NCBI RefSeq assembly: GCF_025717515.1
Contig: NZ_JAJIRN010000005.1
Coordinates: 432,341-496,340, forward strand
From: Roseateles oligotrophus
GTDB lineage: Bacteria; Pseudomonadota; Gammaproteobacteria; Burkholderiales; Burkholderiaceae_C
DNA length: 64,000 nt
Reading direction: 5' to 3'
The position numbers were made by a program, and so were the translations under genes. Shown in pieces: positions 8,982-17,829 of the stretch (positions are counted from its first letter, which is position 1; each line of letters starts with the position of its first letter). The notes beneath the pieces are model-generated. The model saw nothing but the letters and a program-made list of their open reading frames with translations, ran no database searches and was not told the origin of the DNA.

Positions 8982-11900
8982 ATGAAGCGATTTTTTCAAT
9001 GGCTGTTGAGCCCTGCGGTGCTCGGCACGCTGGCCCTCTTGGCCTTGTCGGCAATGATCTGGTGGCTGGGCCCGATGATCTCCGTTGGCCAGGCGGCACC
9101 CCTGGGCGGCGTCTGGGTTCGGGTGATCGTGCTGCTGCTGATCTGGTCGATTTGGCTCGGCCGCCTGGCCTGGGTTTCCTGGCAGCGGCGCAAGACAAAC
9201 ACCGCTTTGTTGGCAGGTTTGGGCGCTGGCCCCTCGGCCAGCGACAAAGAGGCGCAGGTCTTGGCGCAACGCTTTGCCGATGCCGGCCAGCGCCTGAAGG
9301 CCACGGCCGGCCGCTCCTGGTGGGGCGGGGAACAATATCTGTACGAACTGCCCTGGTATATGTTTGTCGGCGCACCCGGCTCCGGCAAAACCACCGCCTT
9401 GATGAATGCCGGCCTGCAGTTTTTGCTTGCCGACAATGCCAAGGGGGCGAATCTTGGCTCGGTCAAGGGCGTCGGCGGCACCCGCAACTGTGAATGGTGG
9501 TTCACTCAGGACGCTGTTTTGATCGATACGGCGGGCCGTTATGCGACGCAGGAAAGCGACCGCGACGTCGATGCCAGCGCCTGGGATAACTTCTTGTCTC
9601 TGCTGAAGAAGACGCGCCCGCGCCAACCGATCAACGGCGTGCTGCTGACCGTCAACATCCAGGACCTGCTGCAGCAGGGGCCGACCGAGCGCCAGGAACA
9701 TGCCGCCAAGCTGCGTGCCCGTTTGCAAGAACTGCAGACCAAGCTCGGCGTGCGCGCGCCGGTCTATGTGCTGGTGACCAAGGCCGACCTGATCGGTGGT
9801 TTCAACGAAAGTTTTGAGTCCCTGGGCAAGGAAGAACGGGACCAGGTCTGGGGCTTTACTTTCGACAGCGCGAGCGCTGCAACGGATGATCCGCTGCGCG
9901 ACTTCGGATCGCTCTATCAGCAGTTGCAAAAGCGTCTGGTCGAGCAATTGGTCGACCGCCTTGAGGGCGAGCGAGATGTGCTCAGACGCAATGCGATGTT
10001 TGCCTTCCCGCAGGAGTTTGCCGCGCTGCAAGCGGTGCTGGCCGACTTTTTGCGCCTGGTGGTCTCGGGTGGCGGCAAGCTCGAGGCCGCGCCGCTGCTG
10101 CGCGGCGTCTACTTCACCAGCGGCACGCAAGAGGGCTCACCGATAGACCGCGTGATGGGCGCTTTGGGCCGCTCTTTCGGCATCGACGCGCGCGCTGCGT
10201 CGCCCGGCGCTCGCGGCAAGAGCTTCTTCCTGCATCGCTTGCTGCGCGACGTCGTGTTCGCCGAGCGTGGCCTGGGTGCCGTGTCGGCAAGCGCTGTGCG
10301 GCGCCGCCTTCTGCTGCGCGGCGCGGCCTTTGGCTTCATCGGTCTGGCTTCGGTGGCGATGCTGGGCGGATGGCTGGTCAGCCGCTCCCGCAATCTGGAC
10401 TACGCGAGCCAGGTGATCGAGAGATTGCCGGCCTTGAAGGCCTCGCTGGACGCGCTGCCGCCGGCCAATACGGCCGACGTAACGCCCTTGCCGGACGTGT
10501 TGACGCAGCTGCGCAGCGTTGCTCATGGCGAGAGCTTCGAGCTTGCCGATCCGCCCTTGTTGAATGGCCTGGGCCTGTATCAAGGCGACAAGCTCGACGC
10601 GGCGGCGCAACTGGCCTATGCCCGTCTGCTTGAAACAGCATTAATGCCACGCGTCGCGCGTCGCCTTGAGGAACGCCTGCGCTCGGCGTCCAAAGACAAT
10701 CTTGAATCGGCCTATGAGGCACTCAAAACCTATCTGATGTTGCACCTGCCGGAGCAATTCGACGCAGCAACGCTGCGCGCCTGGATCACGGTGGACTGGG
10801 ATCAGAACTACGCCCGCATGGCGCCCGAGCAGCGTCAAGCGCTGGATGCCCATTTGGATGCCTTGCTGGCCCTCGGGCCGTTGCGCCCGGCCGTCGCCAA
10901 AGATGAGGCCTTGGTGGCCAACGTGCGAGACATGCTGGTGGCCTTCCCGCTGGAGTACCGCGTCTACAGCCGCATCAAACGCCAATATCGGCCGGGCGAA
11001 ATTCCCGAGTTCAGTGCGGCGGCGGCAGGTGGGCCGAACGCGGCGCAGGTATTCATGCGCAATAGCGGAGAGCCATTGACCAAGGGGGTGTCGGGCCTCT
11101 ACACCAAGCAGGGCTATGAGAAATTGATCAAGCCGGCGGTGCAAAAGACCACCTTGAAACTGGCGCAGGAGGAGCCTTGGGTCTTGGGTATCAAGAACGA
11201 TGCCGCCCGACTGAAAGACCTCGCGGTGGGGACGCAACTGACCGACAAGGTGCGCAGGCTCTATTTCGAGGACTACATCAAGACCTGGGACAAGTTCCTC
11301 GCCGATGTGCGCTTGGTCAAGTTGGCCGGCTTGGAGCGCAGCATCGCGGCGGCGCGAATCCTGTCGGCGGTTGATTCGCCCTTGGCGGCCTATATGCGCG
11401 GGGTGACGGCGGAAACAAGGTTGGTGCCGCCGGCAGGTGCCGGCAACGCCTTGGATAAATTGGCCGCCCAGGCCAAGAGCGAGGCCGCCAACCTGGCCGG
11501 CGCGGCGCCAGCGGATTCGAGCGGCGCGGGCGGCCCCTTGGAACGCATGGTCGATGATCACTTTGCCAATATTCACCGCCAGGTGACGGGGCAGCCGGCA
11601 CCGATCGATGACACCCTGAAAATGTTCAATGAGCTGTACACCCAGCTCAGTGCCGTCGACGCGGCGCAAAAGAGCAAGTCGCCACCGCCCCCCGGCGGCG
11701 CGGCCGAAAAGGTCAAGGCCGCGGCGGGCCAGCAACCCGAACCGATCCGCGCAATGCTCGAGCAATTGGCCGATGCCGGTGCCAATCAAAGCCGCGGGGC
11801 CGAGATTCAGGGCTTGTCGGCCGAACTCAAACCGATCTCCGAGTTCTGCATGCGGGCCATCAACGGACGCTACCCCTTTGCCAGCGGTGCAAGAGCCGAT

Positions 11901-12500
11901 GTCCTGCCGGAAGACTTTGGCCAGCTGTTTGGCGGCGGCGGCTTGATGGACGATTTTTTCCAGCGCCGCTTGTTGAATCTGGTCGACACCTCGGCCGTCA
12001 ACTGGACTTACAAGCCTCTGGCAGATGGCAGCAAACCGGTTGCGGCGGCCGCGCTGGCCGAGTTCCAAAAGGCGGCACGCATTCGTGAGGTTTTCTTCCG
12101 CAGCGGCGGCAAACAGCCGGCCATGAAGATCGAGTTGCGCGTGGCCGAGATGGACCCGGCGCTAAAGGAGCTGCAACTCGATGTGGACGGCCAAGTCCAA
12201 AAGCTCGTAGCGGGCGGTCAGTCCATCAGCGTCGCTTGGCCCAGCCAGCGGGTGGCGGCACAGATCAAGCTGAGCAGTGGCGCGGCAGGTGCGGCGACTC
12301 CGATCCTGTTTGAAGGGCCTTGGGCCTTGTTCCGCCTGTTCGATCGCTTCGGCATCGAGCCTTCGGCGGTGCCCGAAAAGTTCAGTATTCCTATCGTTGT
12401 GGACGGCAAGAAAGCGCGGGTTGACGTCATCGCGGCCAGCGTTTTCAACCCCTTCCAATTGAAGGAAGTCAAACAGTTCCGTTGCCCGGCGGGCTTGTGA
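8982..12500 (+). CDS. tssM: TssM (IcmF family) inner-membrane protein
   Basis: 1172 residues from the ATG at 8982, which follows AAGGAA and gives the typical MKRFFQWLL start. Two membrane helices lie in residues about 12-65, then a cytoplasmic NTPase-like domain with Walker A GAPGSGKT at residues 130-137 and DTAGRYATQ as a Walker B-like motif, a third helix at about 448-468, and a long periplasmic region. TssM forms the ring of the membrane complex with TssL and, usually, TssJ. Several long antisense open frames inside it are compositional shadows. Confidence 0.97.
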   Translation: MKRFFQWLLSPAVLGTLALLALSAMIWWLGPMISVGQAAPLGGVWVRVIVLLLIWSIWLGRLAWVSWQRRKTNTALLAGLGAGPSASDKEAQVLAQRFADAGQRLKATAGRSWWGGEQYLYELPWYMFVGAPGSGKTTALMNAGLQFLLADNAKGANLGSVKGVGGTRNCEWWFTQDAVLIDTAGRYATQESDRDVDASAWDNFLSLLKKTRPRQPINGVLLTVNIQDLLQQGPTERQEHAAKLRARLQELQTKLGVRAPVYVLVTKADLIGGFNESFESLGKEERDQVWGFTFDSASAATDDPLRDFGSLYQQLQKRLVEQLVDRLEGERDVLRRNAMFAFPQEFAALQAVLADFLRLVVSGGGKLEAAPLLRGVYFTSGTQEGSPIDRVMGALGRSFGIDARAASPGARGKSFFLHRLLRDVVFAERGLGAVSASAVRRRLLLRGAAFGFIGLASVAMLGGWLVSRSRNLDYASQVIERLPALKASLDALPPANTADVTPLPDVLTQLRSVAHGESFELADPPLLNGLGLYQGDKLDAAAQLAYARLLETALMPRVARRLEERLRSASKDNLESAYEALKTYLMLHLPEQFDAATLRAWITVDWDQNYARMAPEQRQALDAHLDALLALGPLRPAVAKDEALVANVRDMLVAFPLEYRVYSRIKRQYRPGEIPEFSAAAAGGPNAAQVFMRNSGEPLTKGVSGLYTKQGYEKLIKPAVQKTTLKLAQEEPWVLGIKNDAARLKDLAVGTQLTDKVRRLYFEDYIKTWDKFLADVRLVKLAGLERSIAAARILSAVDSPLAAYMRGVTAETRLVPPAGAGNALDKLAAQAKSEAANLAGAAPADSSGAGGPLERMVDDHFANIHRQVTGQPAPIDDTLKMFNELYTQLSAVDAAQKSKSPPPPGGAAEKVKAAAGQQPEPIRAMLEQLADAGANQSRGAEIQGLSAELKPISEFCMRAINGRYPFASGARADVLPEDFGQLFGGGGLMDDFFQRRLLNLVDTSAVNWTYKPLADGSKPVAAAALAEFQKAARIREVFFRSGGKQPAMKIELRVAEMDPALKELQLDVDGQVQKLVAGGQSISVAWPSQRVAAQIKLSSGAAGAATPILFEGPWALFRLFDRFGIEPSAVPEKFSIPIVVDGKKARVDVIAASVFNPFQLKEVKQFRCPAGL

Positions 12501-13213
12501 CCGTGCTTGCACCTTTGCCAGCTTGGTACGGCAAATTGCCCGCCCTGGGTGACTTTGCCTCTCGGCGCCTGGATCCGGCCTTCATCGAGCTTTGGGATAA
12601 CTGGTTAGTCGAAGGCATGTTGAGCCTGCGAGAACGTGACCCCGCCACATGGCTGGATGCCTATCTGATCAGCCCGACTTGGCGCTTCCTCTTGATGCCA
12701 GGTTGTTTGCCTGGCGCTTTGGGTGAACAAGCCTGGGCGGGCGTGCTGATGCCGTCGGTGGACCGTGTCGGCCGCTATTTCCCGTTCACGCTGGTGCGGG
12801 CAATGACGCAAGCGCCGGTGACTTTGCATGCTTTGCAAGCACTGTGGCAGGAACTGGGGCGTCTGGATGACTTGGCTGCCGATGCCTTGCAAGACGATTG
12901 GAGCGCCGAACGCCTGGAAGCCGAACTTGCGAGCTTGGCTGCGTTGACTCCGAATGCTCACGCAGCTGAGTCGGGGAAGTCTGCGGAACTTCATTCGCTT
13001 GAGCCCGGTGAATTAGTCGAATTGACGAGCGAGTTGGATGGGGCGGGGCAGATCGCCGGTGAAGCTTTGCAGCTTTGGGGTGCCCGAGCATGGGGGCGTT
13101 CATATTGGTATGCCGGCGCGGCGCAAGTGCCTGCGCGTTGGAAGGTGTGCAAGGGTTTGCCACGCTCTTGTGGGGCTTTGCTCTCAACCGGCAAGGCGAC
13201 CGAACCCTTTTGA
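12497..13213 (+). CDS. tagF: TagF (DUF2094) T6SS accessory protein
   Basis: 238 residues from GTG 12497, giving the common 4-bp GTGA overlap with tssM; a TTG 15 bp upstream is less likely. The N-terminus WYGKLPALGDFASRRLDPAF followed by WDNWL is the TagF/DUF2094 signature, with WRFLLMPG and GRYFPFTL further on. In Pseudomonas aeruginosa TagF represses T6SS assembly post-translationally and can be fused to PppA; here the phosphatase is a separate gene. Last gene of the first + block. Confidence 0.93.
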   Translation: MTVLAPLPAWYGKLPALGDFASRRLDPAFIELWDNWLVEGMLSLRERDPATWLDAYLISPTWRFLLMPGCLPGALGEQAWAGVLMPSVDRVGRYFPFTLVRAMTQAPVTLHALQALWQELGRLDDLAADALQDDWSAERLEAELASLAALTPNAHAAESGKSAELHSLEPGELVELTSELDGAGQIAGEALQLWGARAWGRSYWYAGAAQVPARWKVCKGLPRSCGALLSTGKATEPF

Positions 13214-13274
13214 CGGATGCAGTGTCAAGCTCTCGCATAAAGGCTTTGTCCTAAGCAATGCTCCCTCGACTCTT

Positions 13275-14429
13275 TCAACGGCTGCGCTCAAAGCGCGACC
13301 TTAAGTCTTGCAATTGCGAAGGCGTTACGCCCAGGTTACTCGCATCAAAGGCTCGCGTATCAGGGGTGTGCATCAGCACGGCCTGGGTTTCGTTGACCAT
13401 CAAAAGCTCATTGTTGGAGTCGTAGTCCATGCCGGCCAGCAAGCGACGAAACATCGCCCGCTCGGCCTTACTCAGGCTCATTTGCCAAAACTTCCAGCTT
13501 TGTTTTTGATAGGCCGGTCGCGTGAAAAACTCGCCGTGACTCAGTTCATGTCGCAGCGTCGACTCTCGCCGTACGGCATCCACTCCTTCATTGGCCTTTG
13601 TCGCAGGATCATCGAACTGCAAGGCACTGAAACTGATGACCGCTTGCTGCCCCGGAGCATGCAGGGTGTTCGCTCCGTTTGATTTTGATCGGCCTTCGTC
13701 TAGAACCTTGGCCGCCAATAAAAGCGCGCGCAGCCGCAACTCTTGTGTGTTCAAAACTATGTCTTGCTTCTTCGCCTGAGCAAAGAACTGCCGCATCTGC
13801 GCGCCCGTGTAGTCGTGACCAAAATAGAAAGTCTCGGCGGTGTCGCCGGACTGCTTCACCAGTTCGGCCAAGTCAATGTCGGGTAAAACTCGGTCACGCG
13901 TGCTACGGCTTTTTTCGATATAGGCGGCGGCTCGGTTGAAGCTCAACCCTTGCTCCAGCAGATTCGGAAACTCAATCACCAGCACCGCTGCATTGCCTTG
14001 CAATCGGGCTATGCGCCAAGCGCCGGGCTTGTCGCCGCCAGCTAGCAACTGCTCAACCGAAGCGGTCTCAATTGTTGGCCTTTGCGTAACAGAACGGGCA
14101 AGCGGGGCCTTTGAGCTCGGGGCTGTCTCTGATTCGGCTTTGATGCCCGCGCTTAGAACTGTTGTGCCGGCCTGAATTGAATCTGGAGTTGCCAAGCTGT
14201 TGGGGCTAGATCGGCTCAGCCCCCACCACAGCATCATGCCAAAGAGCAGCGCTGCCGAGCCCAAACCAATCCATACCAGACGGCGCTGCGGCGCCGCGTT
14301 GCGGGCTCTTGTGGGCAGTGCATAGGGCGGCTTGTTGCTGCTGCGTCGACGCGCACCCCGTTTCGGGCGGGCCCTGGGGGGAAGATCTGCGCCAGAACTG
14401 CTTTTGGGTGGAACTGGGGCAGTTGACAT
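13275..14429 (-). CDS. Membrane-anchored HExxH protein, putative zinc metallopeptidase
   Basis: 384 residues from ATG 14429; an upstream in-frame GTG at 14477 is possible, and neither start has a clear ribosome site. An Arg/Pro-rich N-terminus leads to one membrane helix (VWIGLGSAALLFGMMLWWGL, about residues 52-72) and a large extracytoplasmic part. Residues about 294-302 read HELSHGEFF, a HExxH zinc-binding motif, and about 50 residues later comes NETQAVLMH, whose Glu347 could be the third gluzincin ligand. I know similar HExSHG...NExQA proteins only as uncharacterised. It is encoded against the T6SS genes, probably with the OmpA-family gene upstream (140-bp gap). A role in cell-wall remodelling at the secretion site is speculative. 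Confidence 0.75.
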   Translation of the reverse strand: MSTAPVPPKSSSGADLPPRARPKRGARRRSSNKPPYALPTRARNAAPQRRLVWIGLGSAALLFGMMLWWGLSRSSPNSLATPDSIQAGTTVLSAGIKAESETAPSSKAPLARSVTQRPTIETASVEQLLAGGDKPGAWRIARLQGNAAVLVIEFPNLLEQGLSFNRAAAYIEKSRSTRDRVLPDIDLAELVKQSGDTAETFYFGHDYTGAQMRQFFAQAKKQDIVLNTQELRLRALLLAAKVLDEGRSKSNGANTLHAPGQQAVISFSALQFDDPATKANEGVDAVRRESTLRHELSHGEFFTRPAYQKQSWKFWQMSLSKAERAMFRRLLAGMDYDSNNELLMVNETQAVLMHTPDTRAFDASNLGVTPSQLQDLRSRFERSR

Positions 14430-14568
14430 CAGTCGCCAATCGTAGTTATGCGGGTCGGGCAATTCACTCGTCAACACCGTTCAATGCAAGCAGCAAACCT
14501 TGCAACTTTGGCAGCCCGGGCATGGCGGTAGCAACGCTAGCCTCCCCAGCATTACCCGAGGCAAGCAA

Positions 14569-15159
14569 TCAGTTCTTGACGGTCACGATGGTGACCCGGC
14601 GGTTTTCTGGCGCATCGACACGGGCCTTGTTTAGCGGCTCGGATGAGCCCTTGCCGACTGAATTCAAGCGCTCAGGCAGCAAGCCCTGCGCTGCGACCAA
14701 ATAGTTGGCTACCGACTCTGCGCGCAACTGCGAAAGCTTCAAATTGCTGTCTGCATCACCTCGCGCGTCGGCATGTCCTTCAACATTGAACGAAAAGCCG
14801 GCCAACCGATCCGATTGCATTGCCCGGGCCAACATGTCCAAAGTGCCTCTGGATTCTGGCGTCAAGGTCGCCGAATTAGTCTCAAACGTCACTTGGAGAT
14901 TGGCTTTGCCAGCATTGGGATTGACCGGTTTAGAGACATCACCGGGTTTGACAGGACGAAAACCTCTGGTCTTGGCTGCGCCATCGGAGACCTCGGACGA
15001 GTCGACCGCCAATGCATCAATCAAGGCCTCCTCCGTTAGCTGTGGCCCGCTCAGAAGCGCGGAATTGGCTTGCTTGTTGGCAGTTTGCGCCGCTACATTC
15101 GTGCCGCCAAGGCTGATCAGCAAGGACGTAAATATCAGTTTCAGGGTTGTTGGTTTCAT
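14569..15159 (-). CDS. Exported OmpA-family protein
   Basis: 196 residues from ATG 15159. A signal peptide (about residues 1-26, ending VAAQ) is followed by a spacer and, from residue about 80, an OmpA C-terminal domain with FNVEGHADARGDADSNLKLS and ENRRVTIVTV, which binds peptidoglycan. No lipobox and no beta-barrel, so it is periplasmic or surface-associated through the cell wall. It is divergent from the kinase gene over 427 bp and probably heads a two-gene minus-strand unit with the HExxH protein. A link to T6SS anchoring is inferred from location. Confidence 0.88.
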   Translation of the reverse strand: MKPTTLKLIFTSLLISLGGTNVAAQTANKQANSALLSGPQLTEEALIDALAVDSSEVSDGAAKTRGFRPVKPGDVSKPVNPNAGKANLQVTFETNSATLTPESRGTLDMLARAMQSDRLAGFSFNVEGHADARGDADSNLKLSQLRAESVANYLVAAQGLLPERLNSVGKGSSEPLNKARVDAPENRRVTIVTVKN

Positions 15160-15586
15160 GGGTGCTTCAAGTCCGATCAAGAAAAACAAAATGCCGAACA
15201 AGGGCACCTGGCCGCGAATGAAGCCGCGGTCTTGGGCTTATCCTGCGCGGTTGAATCCGGCTGAGTTTCGACTCTCTGCTCGTCCTTCAACCGACCATTT
15301 ACTATTGGCTGCATTTTGAATCAAGCAATTGCTTCATGGTGTCGTTCAAAAGGGTGGGCAGGAAATATTTTTGCTGTGGGCATGCTTGGCATATGGGATC
15401 AAATTTGAACAACCCAGCAGGGGAGGGAATGGCCGTGAGAGTTCGTTGTTACTTGTACGGTTTGACGCCACCGCAATACAGCTCATTGCGCGCGACAATA
15501 GTTATTGATAGGCCAGAAATTTCCGCCGAATTGTCGCTGCGCGGATCTCCAGCGCCAGGACTTACATAGGGAACAAAAAGCACGCC
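15160..15586. promoter_or_regulatory. Divergent intergenic region with inverted repeats
   Basis: 427 bp without a gene, between the OmpA-family gene (-) and the kinase gene (+), so it should hold both promoters. Visible elements are a 12-bp palindrome AAGCAATTGCTT at 15323-15334 and an inverted repeat GCGACAAT (15492-15499) / ATTGTCGC (15530-15537) starting 95 bp before the kinase ATG. The stretch from 15300 is more AT-rich than its surroundings. I cannot assign -35/-10 boxes with confidence. Confidence 0.4.
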
Positions 15587-17512
15587 ATGAGCAGCCAGAC
15601 TCCTGACGACGACCGCACCGTCATTCGCCCAAGCTTGAATGACGAGCCAACAATCGCGGTGCCTCAAATGGCTGCAGTTACGCCGCCTGCTCAGGCGACC
15701 GTCATGCCCTCAGTAAGCTCCATCGCCGCGGCCGCCGCGTCAGCCTCAAGCAGCAATAGCGCGGCCTCGAGTGCAGGAGAAAGTGGTAACGCTTTGCCCA
15801 TAGGCACCTACGTGGGCGAATTCGAGTTGACCGGCGTGTTGGGTGAGGGTGGCTTCGGCATCGTCTACCTGGCCTGGGACCATTCGCTTGAGCGCAAAGT
15901 TGCGCTAAAGGAATACATGCCCTCGGCGCTGTCGGCACGGGTCGGCAATACGCAGGTTCAGGTCAAGTCGGCCCGCCACAGAGATACGTTCGAGGCCGGT
16001 CTCAAGAGTTTTGTGAACGAGGCCAAGTTGCTGGCCTCGTTTGACCACCCTTCCTTGGTCAAGGTCTACCGCTTTTGGGAAGCCAATGGCACCGCCTATA
16101 TGGTGATGCCCTTTTACGAAGGCATCACGCTGAAAGACAAATTGCGAGAAATGGGTGCACCGCCCGACGAGCAGTGGCTGATGACCTTGTTGGCGCCGTT
16201 GACCGAGGCGCTGGCCGTCATCCACTCCGCAAGCTGCTTTCACCGCGACATCGCTCCGGACAACGTCATTCTGCTGGGCCAGAGCCAGAAGCCCTTGCTG
16301 CTGGACTTCGGCGCGGCCCGTCGTGTGATCGGCGACATGACGCAGGCTTTGACCGTTATCCTCAAACCCGGCTACGCGCCGGTGGAGCAATATGCGGAAG
16401 CGCCAAATATGAAGCAGGGCGCTTGGACCGATGTCTACGCCTTGGCGGCCTCGGTGCATTTCGCCATCATGGGGCGCACACCACCGACATCGGTTGGCCG
16501 CTTGATGAGCGACAGCTATGTGCCGTTGGAGCAATCGGCCGCCGGTCGCTACAGCCAACGGTTCTTGCAAGCCATTGACCGTGCTTTGCGGGTGCGACCC
16601 GAAGACCGTACGGCTTCGATTGCAGAAATGCGGATTGAGTTGGGGCTTGGCGAGGCGGCAAATGCCGAGGCTTTACGGCCGCAAAGCCGGTTCGATGCCT
16701 CGGCACACGAGGCCACCCAATTCGGCAGTCCAGCTGTTCATGTTTTGGCACAGTCGTCCGTGCCCCGAGCCGCCCAGGCCGAGCCTGAAAAGGGAGGCAG
16801 CAAGGGCCTCTGGGTGGGCTTGGGGTTCGTGCTGCTGGCAGCGGCAGGCGGCGCCTATATGTTCAACAGCCCAAGCAAGCCAATTGTCACGCCGCCCGGC
16901 GCCAAGGAATCGGCCAAGCTTGCTGCTCCCGAGCTTGCCCCAACAACCGCCTTGGTCGCCGCTGCTCCTGCCAGTTGGGATGCGCGCGAAGAGTTCGAGA
17001 AGATCATTCAGGGCCAAACGGCGGGCTTCGCGGTCGAAGCGGTGAGCAGCAAACCGCAGTTTCAAATCGAGAAAGATTTTCTTGGCTTTAGTGTCAAGTC
17101 CGCACGCGATGGTTTTATCAATGTACTGATGCTGGAACAAGACGGCTCATTGTCATTGATATTCCCCAGCCCACAAGCGCCCAATAATCGCATCAAGGGT
17201 GGCCAAACTTTGGCCTTGCCACAGCGCAGTTGGGCGCTAAAGCCCGCCGAGCCGCCTGGCCCGCAGCGGTTTTTGGTGATCGTCAGCGCGCACCCGCGTG
17301 ACTACAGCCAACTGAGCAAGGAAAGGGACGAGATGCTGCTGAAGCTGCCGACCGGCGAGACGGCCGCAGCTCTTGCCCTTGCGCTGAATATCGCGGCGAA
17401 GGCGAATGGCAATGCCGCTTCGTCGCTGTTGCTGGGCAGCAGCGGCAATTGCACGGCGAGCGACTGCGGCGATTACGGCGCAGCGCAGTTCGGCGTCGAA
17501 ATAGTTCGCTGA
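15587..17512 (+). CDS. T6SS-associated Ser/Thr protein kinase with C-terminal DUF4384
   Basis: 641 residues. An Ala/Ser-rich N-terminus (1-65) precedes a Hanks-type kinase domain (about 75-345): GEGGFGIVY glycine loop, VALKEYMP with catalytic Lys108, FHRDIAPDN with Asp221, and LDFGAAR. The residue two after Asp221 is Ala rather than the usual Lys, a variant I recall from related bacterial kinases. One membrane helix lies at about 408-425. The periplasmic C-terminus (about 480-590) matches DUF4384 (INVLMLEQDGSLSLIFPS). With the FHA protein and PP2C phosphatase it would form a PpkA-PppA-Fha pathway. The start ATG has only a distant AGGGA. Confidence 0.9.
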   Translation: MSSQTPDDDRTVIRPSLNDEPTIAVPQMAAVTPPAQATVMPSVSSIAAAAASASSSNSAASSAGESGNALPIGTYVGEFELTGVLGEGGFGIVYLAWDHSLERKVALKEYMPSALSARVGNTQVQVKSARHRDTFEAGLKSFVNEAKLLASFDHPSLVKVYRFWEANGTAYMVMPFYEGITLKDKLREMGAPPDEQWLMTLLAPLTEALAVIHSASCFHRDIAPDNVILLGQSQKPLLLDFGAARRVIGDMTQALTVILKPGYAPVEQYAEAPNMKQGAWTDVYALAASVHFAIMGRTPPTSVGRLMSDSYVPLEQSAAGRYSQRFLQAIDRALRVRPEDRTASIAEMRIELGLGEAANAEALRPQSRFDASAHEATQFGSPAVHVLAQSSVPRAAQAEPEKGGSKGLWVGLGFVLLAAAGGAYMFNSPSKPIVTPPGAKESAKLAAPELAPTTALVAAAPASWDAREEFEKIIQGQTAGFAVEAVSSKPQFQIEKDFLGFSVKSARDGFINVLMLEQDGSLSLIFPSPQAPNNRIKGGQTLALPQRSWALKPAEPPGPQRFLVIVSAHPRDYSQLSKERDEMLLKLPTGETAAALALALNIAAKANGNAASSLLLGSSGNCTASDCGDYGAAQFGVEIVR

Positions 17513-17829
17513 ACTGCTTCGCGAGCGAAGCGGGGTAGGCGGCATGGGCCGCAACTTCAGGTGCAAGTGCCGCGCGCCTTGGCGTTGCTCGGGAGAGCAT
17601 CGTTGCGGTGCGCCATTTTTTTCGTCTTGTTAAGCTGTCACTCTTTCACCGTAGGCTCTACAGCCTGGTTTTTTTGATAAAGAACATGGTGTTTTCCCGC
17701 CCATGGATTTTTAGAAAAACTTAATGTTCACCGGCATCTTCTTGCCTTAAAGTGCACCTCAGTTGAGCCGTACAACTTTATTGACTCAGCTCAAAGCTTC
17801 GCCCAATAAACCTAGTGAGCGCATCATTG
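17513..17829. promoter_or_regulatory. Intergenic region before the tssA-H block
   Basis: 317 bp between the kinase gene and tssA. Just after the kinase stop is a hairpin GCTTCGC-GA-GCGAAGC (about 17516-17531) without a T-run. The second half (17620-17810) is distinctly AT-rich compared with flanking genes and probably carries the promoter of the tssA-tssH block. No confident promoter boxes were found; a GG...GC pair near 17733 has the wrong spacing for sigma-54. Confidence 0.35.

Noticed and set aside
10641..12068. 475-codon open frame on minus inside tssM
   Set aside because: Shadow of the high-GC tssM coding strand; no domain, no start context, and tssM is intact on +.
17728..17745. Possible sigma-54 promoter before tssA
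   Set aside because: GG and GC elements are present but separated by 9 rather than 10 bases, and the flanking consensus is poor.
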